Shown here piece after piece: positions 9,795 to 19,354 of a DNA stretch of 64,000 bases; the stretch's first letter is position 1, and every line of letters starts with the position of its first letter. Position numbers and translations under genes: made by a program. Origin of the DNA: Neiella marina. GTDB taxonomy: Bacteria > Pseudomonadota > Gammaproteobacteria > Enterobacterales > Neiellaceae. The notes under the pieces were generated by a model. The model did no database searches, had not been told where the DNA came from, and was given only the letters and a program-made list of their open reading frames with translations. The stretch is from positions 62,001 through 126,000 of the forward strand of contig NZ_NGNS01000009.1 of assembly GCF_002165625.1 (NCBI RefSeq), written 5' to 3'.

Positions 9795-10754
9795 ATGGAA
9801 TTATCTATTGATAATGCGCAACTAAGGAATACCGTTAGCCCCATGCTGATGGAAACCAGAAAACAATCCGATTTTGTTATCTACTCACATTTCCACCTCG
9901 CTAACATCGAGGTTGAAAGTATTGTTGGTATGGCTGTTTATGCCGGGGATCGGGTAGATTGGGTCGCTCTGGCTATTGAAAGTGTACTTCGTCAAACTTA
10001 TCAAGATTTTTTGCTTTGTGTGGTTATTGATGGCCCCATAGCACCTGATATGCGTGACCTGCTAACGAAGTTGGACAAAGAGCAGCAGCGAATGGTGTTA
10101 ATTGAGTCCGAAACAAATCTTGGCTTGGCAGCTTGCATGAACGGTGTGATTGATTATGCCAATGAATTTTCGCCGAGCTTCTTCTTTCGGATGGATTCGG
10201 ATGATATCTGCTTCCGTGGTCGCCTAGCTCGACAAGTTAAGTTTTTCAGAGATAACCCTGGCGTGTCAGTCGTTGGTTCTTCACTAGTTGAGATTGATGA
10301 AAAAGGTAGCAGTGTTGGTCGGCGTAAAATGCCAAAGAAGCACCATGAAATTATGAGGTTCATGCCAAAGCGGTGCTCATTAAACCACCCGACTATCGCG
10401 ATACGATACGATGTACTGGAACAAGGATTTCGATACAACCCTCAATTACAGAATACGCAAGACTACTTTCTATGGGTTGACCTCGCAGTGGCTGGTTTTC
10501 AGTTTGCTAACATCAATAAACCGCTGCTTAAGTTTCGTCGCGCCAAAGGTTTTTTCAAGCGCCGCGGGTTGAGTAAATCATTTAACGAGTTTAGGGCTCG
10601 ACTCTATGCAATGAAAAAACTCGACCGAGTCAGTCCGGGCAATTTGTTTTATGCCTGCTCAGTTTTCGTTATCCGAATGATGCCACCTCCACTATTAAAA
10701 TTCGCATACAAGTTAGATCGGGTATTGCTCCATTTTCTGGTTCGCAATAAATGA
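9795..10754 (+). CDS. Glycosyltransferase family 2 protein
   Basis: This 319-residue protein has the GT2 fold: VGMAVYAGDRVDWVALAIES at the nucleotide-binding start, SVLRQTYQDF, a FFFRMDSDDICFRGRL metal-binding (DxD-type) region, and SLNHPTIAIR in the acceptor half. It resembles small transferases of O-antigen and capsule loci. About 35 residues precede the usual start of the domain, so an internal start is possible, but the ATG at 9795 is preceded by a GGAG at a workable distance. The stop codon overlaps the next start (ATGA), so the two are translationally coupled. Sugar specificity is unknown. Confidence 0.8.
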   Translation: MELSIDNAQLRNTVSPMLMETRKQSDFVIYSHFHLANIEVESIVGMAVYAGDRVDWVALAIESVLRQTYQDFLLCVVIDGPIAPDMRDLLTKLDKEQQRMVLIESETNLGLAACMNGVIDYANEFSPSFFFRMDSDDICFRGRLARQVKFFRDNPGVSVVGSSLVEIDEKGSSVGRRKMPKKHHEIMRFMPKRCSLNHPTIAIRYDVLEQGFRYNPQLQNTQDYFLWVDLAVAGFQFANINKPLLKFRRAKGFFKRRGLSKSFNEFRARLYAMKKLDRVSPGNLFYACSVFVIRMMPPPLLKFAYKLDRVLLHFLVRNK

Positions 10755-11623
10755 TCGCAGCCATTGTCGTCGCCTATTTTCCTGAGGCGGCTCAGCTTGT
10801 TAGCCTATTGTTAAAATTGTCCAAACAAGCGCAACATGTCGTTGTTGTTGACAATACGCCAGAACAGTTCGGTACTCCATCTTGGTTGGCTGATTTGGCC
10901 ACGAGTAACATTCAATGGATAGCTCAAGGTGCCAACGTTGGTATTGCCGAAGCACACAACATAGGAATCAAAGCCGCACAGCTCAGCGGCGCAGAGCAAG
11001 TCATCTTATTTGATCAAGACAGCCAAGTTGGTGATGATTTTATTTTGTTACTCTCTAGTGCGGCCTATAAGTTGCGGCAACAGGGGATAAAATTAGCTTG
11101 TATCGGTCCTCGGCCATTTTGCATCCATGCGAATCAGCAATCGCGGCCACGTGTCCAACGAGAGTTGCAGCGCTTGGCGGATGTGACGTTAGTTCGGCAG
11201 ATTATCGCATCGGGCATGCTTATTCGTGTAGCGGACTATAAAGATATTGGCCCAAAAGAAGCGGGGTTGTTTATCGATGGTGTTGATCATGAATGGTGTT
11301 GGCGTGCAGCTAGCAAAGGCTACACGGTTGCGATTTGTGAGTCGGTGATTATGCCCCACAAACTGGGTGATGACAGGGGGCGAATAATCGGTATCAGCTA
11401 CAAAGTTGGTAGTCCTATCCGCCTTTACTACCAGTTTCGCAATACCTGGGTATTAGCTCGCAGATCATATGTGCCAACCTATTGGAAGCTTAGAAACATT
11501 GTTGCTCAGCCCGTTCGTTTTGTTTTGATGGGGCTGTTTCAATCGCCTCGGCGGCTGCGCATCAGATATATGCTTAAAGGCGTTTTACATGGTCTGCTGA
11601 AGAAACAAGGTCCATACAAATAG
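10751..11623 (+). CDS. Glycosyltransferase family 2, rhamnosyltransferase-like
   Basis: The protein is 290 residues and resembles rhamnosyltransferases of the RfbF type: AAIVVAYFPEAAQLVSLL, VVVVDNTP, QGANVGIAEAHNIGIKAA, ILFDQDSQVG (the acidic DQDS motif), and FIDGVDHEWCWRAASKGY followed by a basic C-terminus (RRLRIRYMLKGVLHGLLKKQ) that may touch the membrane. It overlaps the preceding gene by 4 bp. It is the last gene of the glycan locus in this window. The next gene on the same strand is cysD after 261 bp. Confidence 0.8.
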   Translation: MIAAIVVAYFPEAAQLVSLLLKLSKQAQHVVVVDNTPEQFGTPSWLADLATSNIQWIAQGANVGIAEAHNIGIKAAQLSGAEQVILFDQDSQVGDDFILLLSSAAYKLRQQGIKLACIGPRPFCIHANQQSRPRVQRELQRLADVTLVRQIIASGMLIRVADYKDIGPKEAGLFIDGVDHEWCWRAASKGYTVAICESVIMPHKLGDDRGRIIGISYKVGSPIRLYYQFRNTWVLARRSYVPTYWKLRNIVAQPVRFVLMGLFQSPRRLRIRYMLKGVLHGLLKKQGPYK

Positions 11624-11884
11624 CTAGAAGTTGCTCTTGAAGGTTTACAGCTTTTAATTTGGTCTATATTTCTGTTCGCTATAAAAACCCATCTTTATAT
11701 AGCTATTCCAAACTTATCTTTTCCTTCAACCATAAAAGCTTTACTATTGGCTCCAACTCGAGGCCCAACAACAGAAAGCTGCCAGGCCAAGATTATAGAG
11801 TGAGATCTACCTCACGGTTTTCTGGTGGAATCAGATTTCATTCGTTAGACTCCTGATTAGTTTAGCTGGACGAAGATATCGCAT
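11624..11884 (+). promoter_or_regulatory. Intergenic region upstream of cysD, probable activator-dependent promoter
   Basis: These 261 bp separate the glycan locus from cysDN. The first half is A+T-rich (around 11690-11755) and the second half is mixed. A TATAGA at about 11794 could be a -10 box, but no good -35 lies 16-18 bp upstream, which would fit an activator-dependent promoter. In enteric bacteria cysDN needs CysB. I see no confident CysB site and no clear terminator for the upstream genes. The 65-codon reading frame here shows no protein-like features. Confidence 0.3.
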
Positions 11885-12793
11885 ATGGACGCTCATACCC
11901 TTACCCACCTCAAGGCGCTTGAAGCCGAAAGTATTCACATTATCCGCGAAGTAGCTGCCGAGTTTGATAACCCGGTGATGCTTTACTCTATTGGTAAAGA
12001 TTCTGCTGTGATGTTGCACCTTGCCCGCAAGGCGTTTGCGCCGGGGAATCTGCCATTTCCACTACTTCACGTCGATACTGACTGGAAATTCCGCGAAATG
12101 ATTGAGTTTCGCGACAATCTAGCCAAGAAGTATGGCTTTGAACTGTTGGTGCACAAAAACCCCGAAGGCATGGCAATGGGAATGAACCCATTTGACTTTG
12201 GTAGTGCTAAACACACCGACGTGATGAAAACCCAAGGCTTGAAACAAGCGCTGGATAAGTATCAGTTTGATGCTGCATTTGGTGGCGCTCGTCGTGACGA
12301 AGAGAAGTCGCGCGCGAAAGAACGAGTTTATTCATTCCGCGATAAAAACCACCGTTGGGATCCAAAAAACCAACGCCCGGAGTTGTGGAACATCTACAAC
12401 GGTAAAGTGAACAAAGGCGAAAGTATTCGCGTGTTCCCATTATCGAACTGGACTGAACTCGATATTTGGCAATACATCTACCTCGAAAACATTGAAATTG
12501 TGCCGCTATACAAGTCTGCGGTGCGTCCGGTGGTTGAGCGTGATGGTACATTAATCATGGTTGATGATGACCGTATGCCGCTGGAAGAAGGCGAAGTGCC
12601 GATGCAGAAGATGGTTCGCTTCCGTACCTTGGGTTGTTACCCATTGACCGGTGCCGTCGAATCTGAGGCGACAACCTTGCCAGAAATTATTCAGGAAATG
12701 CTGCTGACCAAGACGTCAGAGCGTCAGGGCCGAGTCATTGACCATGATCAGGCTGGCTCCATGGAGCAGAAGAAGAAGGAGGGCTACTTCTAA
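11885..12793 (+). CDS. cysD: Sulfate adenylyltransferase subunit 2
   Basis: CysD is the catalytic subunit of ATP sulfurylase and makes adenosine 5'-phosphosulfate (APS) from ATP and sulfate together with the GTPase CysN. At 302 residues it matches the E. coli length. The PP-loop [17 protein letters not shown] is present near residue 37, followed by [17 protein letters not shown] and [16 protein letters not shown], both family signatures. The stop and the cysN start share one base (TAATG), so the two subunits are translationally coupled. APS made here feeds CysC further along the same cluster. Confidence 0.97.
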   Translation: MDAHTLTHLKALEAESIHIIREVAAEFDNPVMLYSIGKDSAVMLHLARKAFAPGNLPFPLLHVDTDWKFREMIEFRDNLAKKYGFELLVHKNPEGMAMGMNPFDFGSAKHTDVMKTQGLKQALDKYQFDAAFGGARRDEEKSRAKERVYSFRDKNHRWDPKNQRPELWNIYNGKVNKGESIRVFPLSNWTELDIWQYIYLENIEIVPLYKSAVRPVVERDGTLIMVDDDRMPLEEGEVPMQKMVRFRTLGCYPLTGAVESEATTLPEIIQEMLLTKTSERQGRVIDHDQAGSMEQKKKEGYF

Positions 12794-14217
12794 TGAGTCA
12801 CGCATCTGATTTAATCGCCGAAGATATTCAGGCCTACCTGAAACAGCACGAACAAAAAGAACTGCTGCGCTTTTTAACCTGCGGCAGCGTCGATGACGGC
12901 AAAAGCACCCTGATTGGTCGTTTGCTGCACGATTCGAAAATGATCTATGAAGATCAACTGTCAGCGATCAAGAAAGACTCGCAGAAGTTCAACACTACCG
13001 ATGAAGAGTTTGACTTGGCGCTGCTAGTTGATGGCCTGCAGTCTGAACGCGAGCAAGGTATCACCATTGACGTGGCTTATCGCTACTTCTCTACCGACAA
13101 GCGTAAGTTCATTATTGCCGACACCCCAGGCCATGAGCAGTACACGCGTAACATGGCGACCGGTGCCTCAACCTGTGATTTGGCCATTTTGATGATTGAT
13201 GCCCGCCATGGCGTGCAAGTGCAAACCAAGCGTCACAGCTTTATTGTGTCGCTATTGGGCATTCGCCAAGTGGTTGTTGCGGTAAACAAAATGGACTTGA
13301 TGGACTTCTCTGAAGAGGTCTACAACAAGATCAAAGCCGATTACGAGAAGTTTGCTGAAAAGCTCAATATCCCAAACATTAAGTTTGTACCTATCTCAGC
13401 GCTGAAAGGCGACAACGTGGTTGAGCGCAGTGACCAAAGCCCTTGGTATCACGGTGAAACCTTGATGTCGATGCTGGAGAGTGCGGAAATTGCCGCCGCT
13501 CGCAACCTGTCTGACTTCCGTTTGCCAGTGCAGTACGTGAATCGTCCTAACCTTAACTTCCGTGGCTTCTGCGGCACTATTGCTGCCGGTATTGTTCGCG
13601 TCGGTGACGAAATTACGGCATTACCATCGGGTAAAAGCTCGAAGGTGAAGTCGATTGTTACCTTCGAGGGAGAGTTGCAAGAGGCCTATGCGCCAATGGC
13701 AATTACTTTGACGCTGGAAGATGAAATCGACATCAGCCGTGGTGACATGATTGTCCATAGTAACAATCAACCAGAAGTGGCTGGCGCGTTGGACGTCCAC
13801 ATTGTTTGGATGTCTGAAGATGCCTTGGTGGCAAACAAACAGTATGACTTCAAGTTGGCGACTAAGACTGCTAGCGGCTCAATCGCTGACATTCAGTACG
13901 CCATTGACGTTAATACCCTAGAGCATGACGATTCTGCGGTCCGTTTGAGCCTTAATGAAATTGGCCGTTGCCAGTTGCATCTGAATCAGCCCGTTGCTTT
14001 TGATGCCTATGACAAAATTCCGGGTACTGGTGCCTTTGTCATTATCGACCGCTTGACCAACGTCACTGTTGGCGCAGGTATGGTGATTGGTAAGGGCTCT
14101 GATGATAAGTCAGGTGCACAAGCAACTTACAGTGAATTTGAGTGGGAGCTCAATGCACTGATTCGCAAACACTTCCCGCACTGGGAAGCAAAAGATCTGC
14201 GCGAGTTATTGAAGTAA
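12793..14217 (+). CDS. cysN: Sulfate adenylyltransferase subunit 1 (GTPase)
   Basis: CysN is the regulatory GTPase subunit of ATP sulfurylase. GTP hydrolysis drives APS formation by CysD. The 474-residue protein has the elongation-factor-like G domain: P-loop [18 protein letters not shown], switch [19 protein letters not shown], and NKMD for guanine recognition, followed by beta-barrel domains. Unlike some bacterial NodQ/CysNC proteins it has no fused APS kinase, which is instead encoded separately by cysC downstream. It overlaps cysD by 1 bp and the transporter gene by 1 bp. Confidence 0.97.
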   Translation: MSHASDLIAEDIQAYLKQHEQKELLRFLTCGSVDDGKSTLIGRLLHDSKMIYEDQLSAIKKDSQKFNTTDEEFDLALLVDGLQSEREQGITIDVAYRYFSTDKRKFIIADTPGHEQYTRNMATGASTCDLAILMIDARHGVQVQTKRHSFIVSLLGIRQVVVAVNKMDLMDFSEEVYNKIKADYEKFAEKLNIPNIKFVPISALKGDNVVERSDQSPWYHGETLMSMLESAEIAAARNLSDFRLPVQYVNRPNLNFRGFCGTIAAGIVRVGDEITALPSGKSSKVKSIVTFEGELQEAYAPMAITLTLEDEIDISRGDMIVHSNNQPEVAGALDVHIVWMSEDALVANKQYDFKLATKTASGSIADIQYAIDVNTLEHDDSAVRLSLNEIGRCQLHLNQPVAFDAYDKIPGTGAFVIIDRLTNVTVGAGMVIGKGSDDKSGAQATYSEFEWELNALIRKHFPHWEAKDLRELLK

Positions 14218-15944
14218 TGACAACGCAAAGCTGGCTGGTGGTGGCAATATTTATTGCTACCCTGGCCGGTTTAATTCGCTTTCAAAAGCGACCAGCAAAA
14301 GTGTTTGGCTGCACTTTGTTGGCGGTCTTTGGTTTTGGTTTGGTATCCACCGAGCAAATGCTATCTAGCTTGGTGAATCCGGGCCTCATCACTCTCATTC
14401 TACTGATCATCTGTTCGTTTGCCTTGGAGAAGACCCGTTTTCTGCGATTGATTGCATCAACGGTGATCAAACCTGGGTTTAAACTCACTTGGTTGCGCTT
14501 GTTTGGCTCGACCGTCGTTTCATCCGCCTTACTTAACAACACTGCAGTGGTTGCCACCCTGATCGCGCCGATTCGCAGCAACCCGCATCATCCGGCTGGC
14601 AAGCTGTTGCTGCCGTTATCCTATGCCGCAATATTGGGCGGCACGCTGACCCTGATTGGCACCTCTACCAACCTGATTGTCGATAGTATGCTGTATGAAA
14701 CCAGCAACGAGCGCTTAGACTTTTTCGCCTTTACTAGTGTCGGGGTGTTGTTGGTGATTGCTGGAGGCGTGACGTTGTTTTTGTCATCCCGCTGGTTGCC
14801 AGATACGCGCGTCACCCAGGGTGACAGCGCCGGCTATTTTCTTGACGCCCAAGTACAGCCCGACTCATCCATGATTGGTAAATCGGTTGAAGAGAATGGT
14901 TTGCGTCACCTTGAATCGTTGTTCTTAGTGGAGATTGCCCGCGCTGACCGGCTAATTTCTCCGGTAACACCCGCGGAGACCATTCTTCCTGGCGATCGTT
15001 TGGTGTTTTCAGGTGATATTTCCAAGGTGATGCAATTGAGCCAGTTTGATGGCTTAAAAACATTTGCTGATGAAAGCGGCATGCTCGCCTCAAACTTGAC
15101 TGAAGTGGTTGTTCGCCCCGACAGTTCACTGATTGGCTTATCGCTTAAAAATGCCGGTTTTCGGGCCCGCTTTGATGCCGCTGTCGTTGCCATGCGGCGT
15201 GACGGTCAACGTCTGTCTGGCAAGTTAGGTGAAGTGAAGATTCAAGCCGGCGACTTTTTGGTGTTAGCCGTTGGCCCAGACTTCTCATCTCGAAACAACT
15301 TAACCAAAAACTTCATTGTTATCTCCGGAGTGGAGCCAGAGACGCGGCTGTCTGGTCAACGAGAATGGATTGCCGGTTTAGGTTTTCTCGCTGTTGTGGC
15401 CCTTGCGGCTACTGGAACTTTGAGCTTACTCAAAGGTTTAATGCTATTTTTGGCTGTCCTCTACTTCACCGATTGCCTAAGCTTAAATGAAGTGCAGCGG
15501 CGCTTACCGCTCGATATTTGGTTGGTGGTGGCATCAGCACTAACGTTAGCCCATGCGCTAACAAACTCCGGCATGGTGGCAGAGTTTGCAAATTTATTTG
15601 CACAGTCATTTGATACCAGCCAGATTTATTTGGCCTTTGTTGGGGTCTATATCATGACGCTGGTGTTGACCGAGTTGGTTACCAATAATGCAGCAGCTGC
15701 GTTGGTGTTTCCGATGGCGTACGGCATGGCCCTCGGTTTTAATGTCGACCCAATGCCGTTTGTTATGGCCGTGGCGTTTGGCGCTAGCGCCAGTTTTGTT
15801 AGCCCTTATGGCTATCAAACTAACTTGATGGTGTATAACGCCGGTCAGTATCAATTAAAAGATTTTTTACGCGCCGGACTACCGGTGTCACTGGTGTACA
15901 GTGTGGTGGTGCTGCTCGCAGTACCTTACTTCTTCCCTTTTTAA
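14217..15944 (+). CDS. SLC13/DASS-type anion transporter with two RCK-C (TrkA-C) domains
   Basis: The correct start is the ATG at 14217, sharing a base with the cysN stop (TAATG). The longer frame from 14142 runs inside cysN. The 575-residue protein has N-terminal membrane segments (VVAIFIATLAGLIRF, LITLILLIICSFALE) with a conserved SSALLNNTAVVATL loop and GGTLTLIGTSTNLIVD, the family anion-binding signature. A cytosolic insert with two TrkA-C-like domains follows at about residues 205-385 (QPDSSMIGKSV; RPDSSLIGLSL), then a second membrane half with TELVTNNAAAALVFPMA. Its place between cysN and cysC points to sulfate uptake. That substrate is inferred from context. Confidence 0.88.
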   Translation: MTTQSWLVVAIFIATLAGLIRFQKRPAKVFGCTLLAVFGFGLVSTEQMLSSLVNPGLITLILLIICSFALEKTRFLRLIASTVIKPGFKLTWLRLFGSTVVSSALLNNTAVVATLIAPIRSNPHHPAGKLLLPLSYAAILGGTLTLIGTSTNLIVDSMLYETSNERLDFFAFTSVGVLLVIAGGVTLFLSSRWLPDTRVTQGDSAGYFLDAQVQPDSSMIGKSVEENGLRHLESLFLVEIARADRLISPVTPAETILPGDRLVFSGDISKVMQLSQFDGLKTFADESGMLASNLTEVVVRPDSSLIGLSLKNAGFRARFDAAVVAMRRDGQRLSGKLGEVKIQAGDFLVLAVGPDFSSRNNLTKNFIVISGVEPETRLSGQREWIAGLGFLAVVALAATGTLSLLKGLMLFLAVLYFTDCLSLNEVQRRLPLDIWLVVASALTLAHALTNSGMVAEFANLFAQSFDTSQIYLAFVGVYIMTLVLTELVTNNAAAALVFPMAYGMALGFNVDPMPFVMAVAFGASASFVSPYGYQTNLMVYNAGQYQLKDFLRAGLPVSLVYSVVVLLAVPYFFPF

Positions 15945-15959
15945 TGGTGGGACAAGAGC

Positions 15960-16562
15960 ATGGCTGAGAATATTGTTTGGCATGAGCACAAAATTACCCG
16001 TGAGCAACGTAATGAGCTTTGTGGACATAAATCTTGCGTACTGTGGTACACAGGTTTAAGCGGCTCCGGTAAATCAACCGTTGCCAACGCAGTAGATGAA
16101 TTACTGCACAAGCGAGGAGTTCACACTTACGTGCTCGATGGCGACAATGTTCGCCATGGTCTAAATGGTGACTTGGGATTTTCTGACAAAGAACGGGTGG
16201 AAAACATCCGCCGCGTTGGTGAGGTGTCTAAGTTGTTTGTGGACGCAGGCATCATCGTTACAACGGCCTTCATTTCACCATTTCGTGCCGATCGCAAATT
16301 GGCGCGAAAACTGTTTCCGGAAGGCGAATTTGTTGAAGTGTTTATCGATACGCCGCTGGATGTCTGTGAGAGCCGCGATCCAAAGGGTTTATACAAGAAG
16401 GCTCGCGCTGGCAAGATCCCGCACTTTACCGGTATTGATTCGGCTTACGAAGAGCCAGAAGCCGCTGAAGTTCGAGTCGAAACCGATGGCCGCAGTGTGA
16501 TTGATTGCGCGCATCAAATCGTTGCTTACTTGTCTGACAACGGCTATCTCGCCAGCGAGTAA
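15960..16562 (+). CDS. cysC: Adenylylsulfate (APS) kinase
   Basis: CysC phosphorylates APS at the 3' position to give PAPS, the sulfate donor for both reductive assimilation and sulfotransferases. The 200-residue protein has the P-loop [13 protein letters not shown], the APS-binding segment [20 protein letters not shown], and the lid [13 protein letters not shown]. It lies 15 bp after the transporter gene with GGGACAAGAG just before the ATG, so it belongs to the same transcript. No PAPS reductase or sulfite reductase gene is seen in this window. Confidence 0.97.
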   Translation: MAENIVWHEHKITREQRNELCGHKSCVLWYTGLSGSGKSTVANAVDELLHKRGVHTYVLDGDNVRHGLNGDLGFSDKERVENIRRVGEVSKLFVDAGIIVTTAFISPFRADRKLARKLFPEGEFVEVFIDTPLDVCESRDPKGLYKKARAGKIPHFTGIDSAYEEPEAAEVRVETDGRSVIDCAHQIVAYLSDNGYLASE

Positions 16563-16571
16563 CACATTAAG

Positions 16572-16593
16572 AAGGGCGGGTCGTTCCGCCTTT
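16572..16593 (+). terminator. Possible rho-independent terminator after cysC
   Basis: An inverted repeat GGCGG / CCGCC, with flanking A and T bases and a 6-base loop, starts 10 bp after the cysC stop. The T run after it is short (TTT then CC), so termination may be partial. Confidence 0.5.
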
Positions 16594-16697
16594 CCTGACA
16601 GTTTGGTGTGGTGATCTCGCCATACTTACCCTTAAACTAATATTGCTAGCAAACCGCTAGTCGCAATAATCTGCTATTACAAAACAAGGACGACTTG

Positions 16698-17474
16698 ATG
16701 TCTGAACTTATTAACCAAGGTTTGGTCGATGCCGTCATCGCAACGGCAAAGAAAGCCGGTGCGGAAATCATGGCAATCTACGACCGAGATTTTTCCATTT
16801 ACGAGAAAGATGACAAGAGTCCGTTGACTGAGGCTGACTTAGCGGCTCATAAAGTGATTGTCGCCGGTTTGCAGCAACTGCCAGTGTTCTATCCCATTCT
16901 TTCTGAAGAGAATGCCGATATTGATTGGGCTGAACGCCAACAATGGGATACTTACTGGTTGGTTGATCCGCTGGATGGCACCAAAGAATTCATCAAGAAA
17001 AATGGCGAGTTTACCGTCAATATTGCCCTAGTCAGCAATGGTGTGCCGGTGATGGGCGTGGTTTATGCACCTGCAATTGATACCTTGTACTGGGGCGCAG
17101 AAGGCCTTGGTGCTTACAAACAAGTCGCGGACGCAGCGGCCACAACAATCAAAGCCGCTGCAGCTGCAGCCGGTGAAACGGTCAAAGTGGTCGGCAGTCG
17201 TTCTCACCCAAGCCCAGATATGGCCGCTTACTTAGAGCAGTTCGACAGCCATGAAATGGTCGCCATGGGAAGTTCACTGAAACTATGCTTGGTGGCCGAA
17301 GGCGCGGCTCATGTGTATCCTCGCTTGGGGCCAACATCGGAATGGGACACTGGTGCTGCTCACGGTGTTGCTTTGCAAGCCGGGGCTCGTGTGGTGACTG
17401 TTGAAGGTGCGCCGCTGACATATAACCAAAAAGAGTCAGTACTCAACCCGTACTTTATTGTTGAGCCAGTGTGA
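16698..17474 (+). CDS. cysQ: 3'(2'),5'-bisphosphate nucleotidase (PAP phosphatase)
   Basis: CysQ hydrolyses 3'-phosphoadenosine 5'-phosphate (PAP), the by-product left when PAPS donates sulfate, to AMP. PAP inhibits sulfotransferases. The inositol-monophosphatase fold signatures are all present: LSEENA, WLVDPLDGTKEF (metal ligands), and SEWDTGAAHGV near the C-terminus. I choose the ATG at 16698 (258 residues) preceded by AAGGACG. The TTG one codon earlier is not needed. It sits 135 bp after cysC, past a weak terminator, and may have its own promoter. Confidence 0.95.
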   Translation: MSELINQGLVDAVIATAKKAGAEIMAIYDRDFSIYEKDDKSPLTEADLAAHKVIVAGLQQLPVFYPILSEENADIDWAERQQWDTYWLVDPLDGTKEFIKKNGEFTVNIALVSNGVPVMGVVYAPAIDTLYWGAEGLGAYKQVADAAATTIKAAAAAAGETVKVVGSRSHPSPDMAAYLEQFDSHEMVAMGSSLKLCLVAEGAAHVYPRLGPTSEWDTGAAHGVALQAGARVVTVEGAPLTYNQKESVLNPYFIVEPV

Positions 17475-17507
17475 TATCGAATACCTGTGTCGGATCATGA
17501 TTGACAG

Positions 17508-17538
17508 AAAGCTGGTAGCCTTTGGCGCCAGCTTTTTT
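17508..17538 (+). terminator. Rho-independent terminator after cysQ
   Basis: The stem AAAGCTGG / CCAGCTTT has a nested GCC-ttt-GGC at its tip and is followed by a run of six T bases. It starts 33 bp after the cysQ stop and ends the + strand sulfate cluster. Confidence 0.85.
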
Positions 17539-17596
17539 CGTTTTTGGCTCCAACCAATCAGCGCTAACATGAATTCATTTAATCCCAGAGGACAGC

Positions 17597-18511
17597 ATGA
17601 CCCAGCAACTAAGAATCGGGATTGATCTCGGCGGCACTAAAATCGAATGCATTGCTTTGTCTGCAAACACCGGCCAAGAGTTGTGGCGCCGCCGTGTTGC
17701 CACGCCGCGTGGCGATTATTCTGCCACACTTAAAGCCATTACTGACTTGGTCGCTGACGCCGAGTCGACGCTCGCCATCTGTGGTACGGTGGGTCTGGGC
17801 ATTCCAGGGACCATCTCGGGTCAAACCGGGCGCGTCAAAAATGCTAATTCGACATGGCTTAATGGCGAGGATTTGCAGACTGATCTGGAACAACGATTAA
17901 AGCGCCCTGTTCGCATCAGTAACGACGCCAACTGCTTTGCCGTGTCAGAAGCTGTCGACGGTGCCGGCGCTGGTTATGACGCGGTATTTGGCGTCATCCT
18001 GGGCACAGGGGTTGGAGCTGGCATTGCTATTCATCAGCAAGCTTGGGGAGGGCACAATGGTGTTGGTGGTGAGTGGGGCCACAACCCGTTGCCTTGGACC
18101 ACCGAGCAAGAACAGCGGCTGCAGCAAGATTGCTATTGTGGTCGCAGCGGCTGTATCGAAACTTGGCTGGCAGGACCGTCTTTTGCTCGGGTTTACCAAC
18201 AAATGGGTGGTGAGCCGCTGACTGCGCCGGAAGTGATGAAGCGGGTTACTCATCAAGAGCCTCTGGCCCAGCAAGCCTTTGAGGATTATTGTCAGCGATT
18301 AGCGCGATCGCTGGCACATGTGGTCAATGTGCTCGATCCCGGAATCATCGTGCTCGGCGGCGGTATGTCCAATGTCGATGCTATATATCCCAAAGTGAAC
18401 GAGCTATTGGCTGATTGGGTGTTTGGCCAAGAATGCGTCACGCCAGTTGTGAAGAATCAGCATGGCGACTCCAGCGGCGTTAGAGGTGCCGCTTGGTTGT
18501 GGAATACTTGA
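17597..18511 (+). CDS. mak: Fructokinase, ROK family
   Basis: This 304-residue ROK-family sugar kinase closely resembles E. coli Mak (302 residues), which phosphorylates fructose to fructose 6-phosphate. The ATP-binding DLGGTKIE is at residues 9-16. The sugar-binding and catalytic region follows (NANSTWLNG, SNDANCFAVSEAVDG), then the phosphate-binding stretch GTGVGAGIA. The ROK zinc site CYCGRSGCIETWLAG and the C-terminal HGDSSGVRGAAWLW are also present. AGAGGA precedes the ATG. It runs head-on into the CBS gene with no gap and no visible terminator. Confidence 0.9.
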   Translation: MTQQLRIGIDLGGTKIECIALSANTGQELWRRRVATPRGDYSATLKAITDLVADAESTLAICGTVGLGIPGTISGQTGRVKNANSTWLNGEDLQTDLEQRLKRPVRISNDANCFAVSEAVDGAGAGYDAVFGVILGTGVGAGIAIHQQAWGGHNGVGGEWGHNPLPWTTEQEQRLQQDCYCGRSGCIETWLAGPSFARVYQQMGGEPLTAPEVMKRVTHQEPLAQQAFEDYCQRLARSLAHVVNVLDPGIIVLGGGMSNVDAIYPKVNELLADWVFGQECVTPVVKNQHGDSSGVRGAAWLWNT

Positions 18512-19147
18512 CTAGCACCACAATGACAGTGGCGGATCTTTTGCCAAACAGGACAAAATATCGCGCTTGGTCACTATACCCAACACCCCACCATTGGGTT
18601 CAACGACCGGTAATGACGGCGTTTGTTGTTCGATAATGATTTGCGCTGCGCGACGAACATCGGTCACTGGCGCGGTTGAGATCACTTCTGGCTCCAGCAG
18701 CTCTGGCGTGTCATTGAGCGTCAGCTGGTGGAACTTAGGAGATGGTAGCTCTAATAGATAATCGGTGAATTTGTGACGCTGGATCAACGAGTGAAGCTGC
18801 TGGTTGGCATTGACCACAGGAAAGGCGCTGAATTGATATTGCTTAAATGCTTGGTATATCGACGATAGGCTGGCTGTAAGGTCCAACACTTTAACCGGCT
18901 TGGTCATCACCTGATACACGTGGTAGATCAATTCGCGTTGGTTTTTTTCCGGCAGAGTTGCCTTGTAACGAGCAATGGCGCTATGGCTTGGCTGTTGTGA
19001 TTCCTCGTCGCCTTGAGATAGGTGCACCGATGAATTGGAAAAGTCGGTATTCAGTGACGGCGTGGTTCGGTCGGTGTGATTAACCTGGTAGAGCTTTTCT
19101 AAGGGACCGCCAAACAACTTGCCGTTGGTGCTAAATACATAAAACAT
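18512..19147 (-). CDS. CBS-domain protein
   Basis: The 211-residue protein ends with a pair of CBS domains (about residues 84-131, QVMTKPVKVLDLTASLSSIY, and about 150-205, ending GVLGIVTKRDILSCLA). CBS pairs bind adenine nucleotides and often sense energy state. The first 80 residues (FYVFSTNGKLFGGPLEKLYQ, then a Ser/Gln-rich stretch) match nothing I recognise. No membrane segment is visible, so it is probably cytosolic. AGGAG lies 7 bases before the ATG. Its upstream region carries a 16-bp perfect palindrome at 19245. Confidence 0.75.
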   Translation of the reverse strand: MFYVFSTNGKLFGGPLEKLYQVNHTDRTTPSLNTDFSNSSVHLSQGDEESQQPSHSAIARYKATLPEKNQRELIYHVYQVMTKPVKVLDLTASLSSIYQAFKQYQFSAFPVVNANQQLHSLIQRHKFTDYLLELPSPKFHQLTLNDTPELLEPEVISTAPVTDVRRAAQIIIEQQTPSLPVVEPNGGVLGIVTKRDILSCLAKDPPLSLWC

Positions 19148-19244
19148 CCGCGTTCTCCTGTGGTTGCGAATATTGATGCCGCCTCAGCTAAGATGCGGAC
19201 TGGTTCTTGCTCTCCCGTATAATCATTGTTGTTCTTGGCAGTCT

Positions 19245-19260
19245 AATGATTGCAATCATT
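19245..19260. promoter_or_regulatory. Perfect 16-bp palindrome upstream of the CBS gene
   Basis: AATGATTGCAATCATT is a perfect inverted repeat about 100 bp upstream of the CBS-protein start. A related AATCATTG lies at 19231. On the minus strand a weak TTAGAC/TTATAC pair could be a promoter just downstream of the palindrome, so it could be an operator. It resembles a Fur box only superficially, since the half-site spacing is wrong. Confidence 0.35.
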
Positions 19261-19354
19261 TGAAAAATGCACTGTGCTTGTTCGGCTTACGAATCCAAGC
19301 TCGATCGGATCACTACCGTTGTTTTTGTTGTCACAGTAATCTGGTTTTTTGCGA

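Noticed and set aside
14142-14216. Longer N-terminus for the SLC13 transporter
   Set aside because: The extension lies inside cysN. The ATG at 14217 sharing a base with the cysN stop is the natural start.
18512-18520. Possible overlap or frameshift between mak and the CBS gene
   Set aside because: The two genes are convergent and simply abut. Both end in complete domains.
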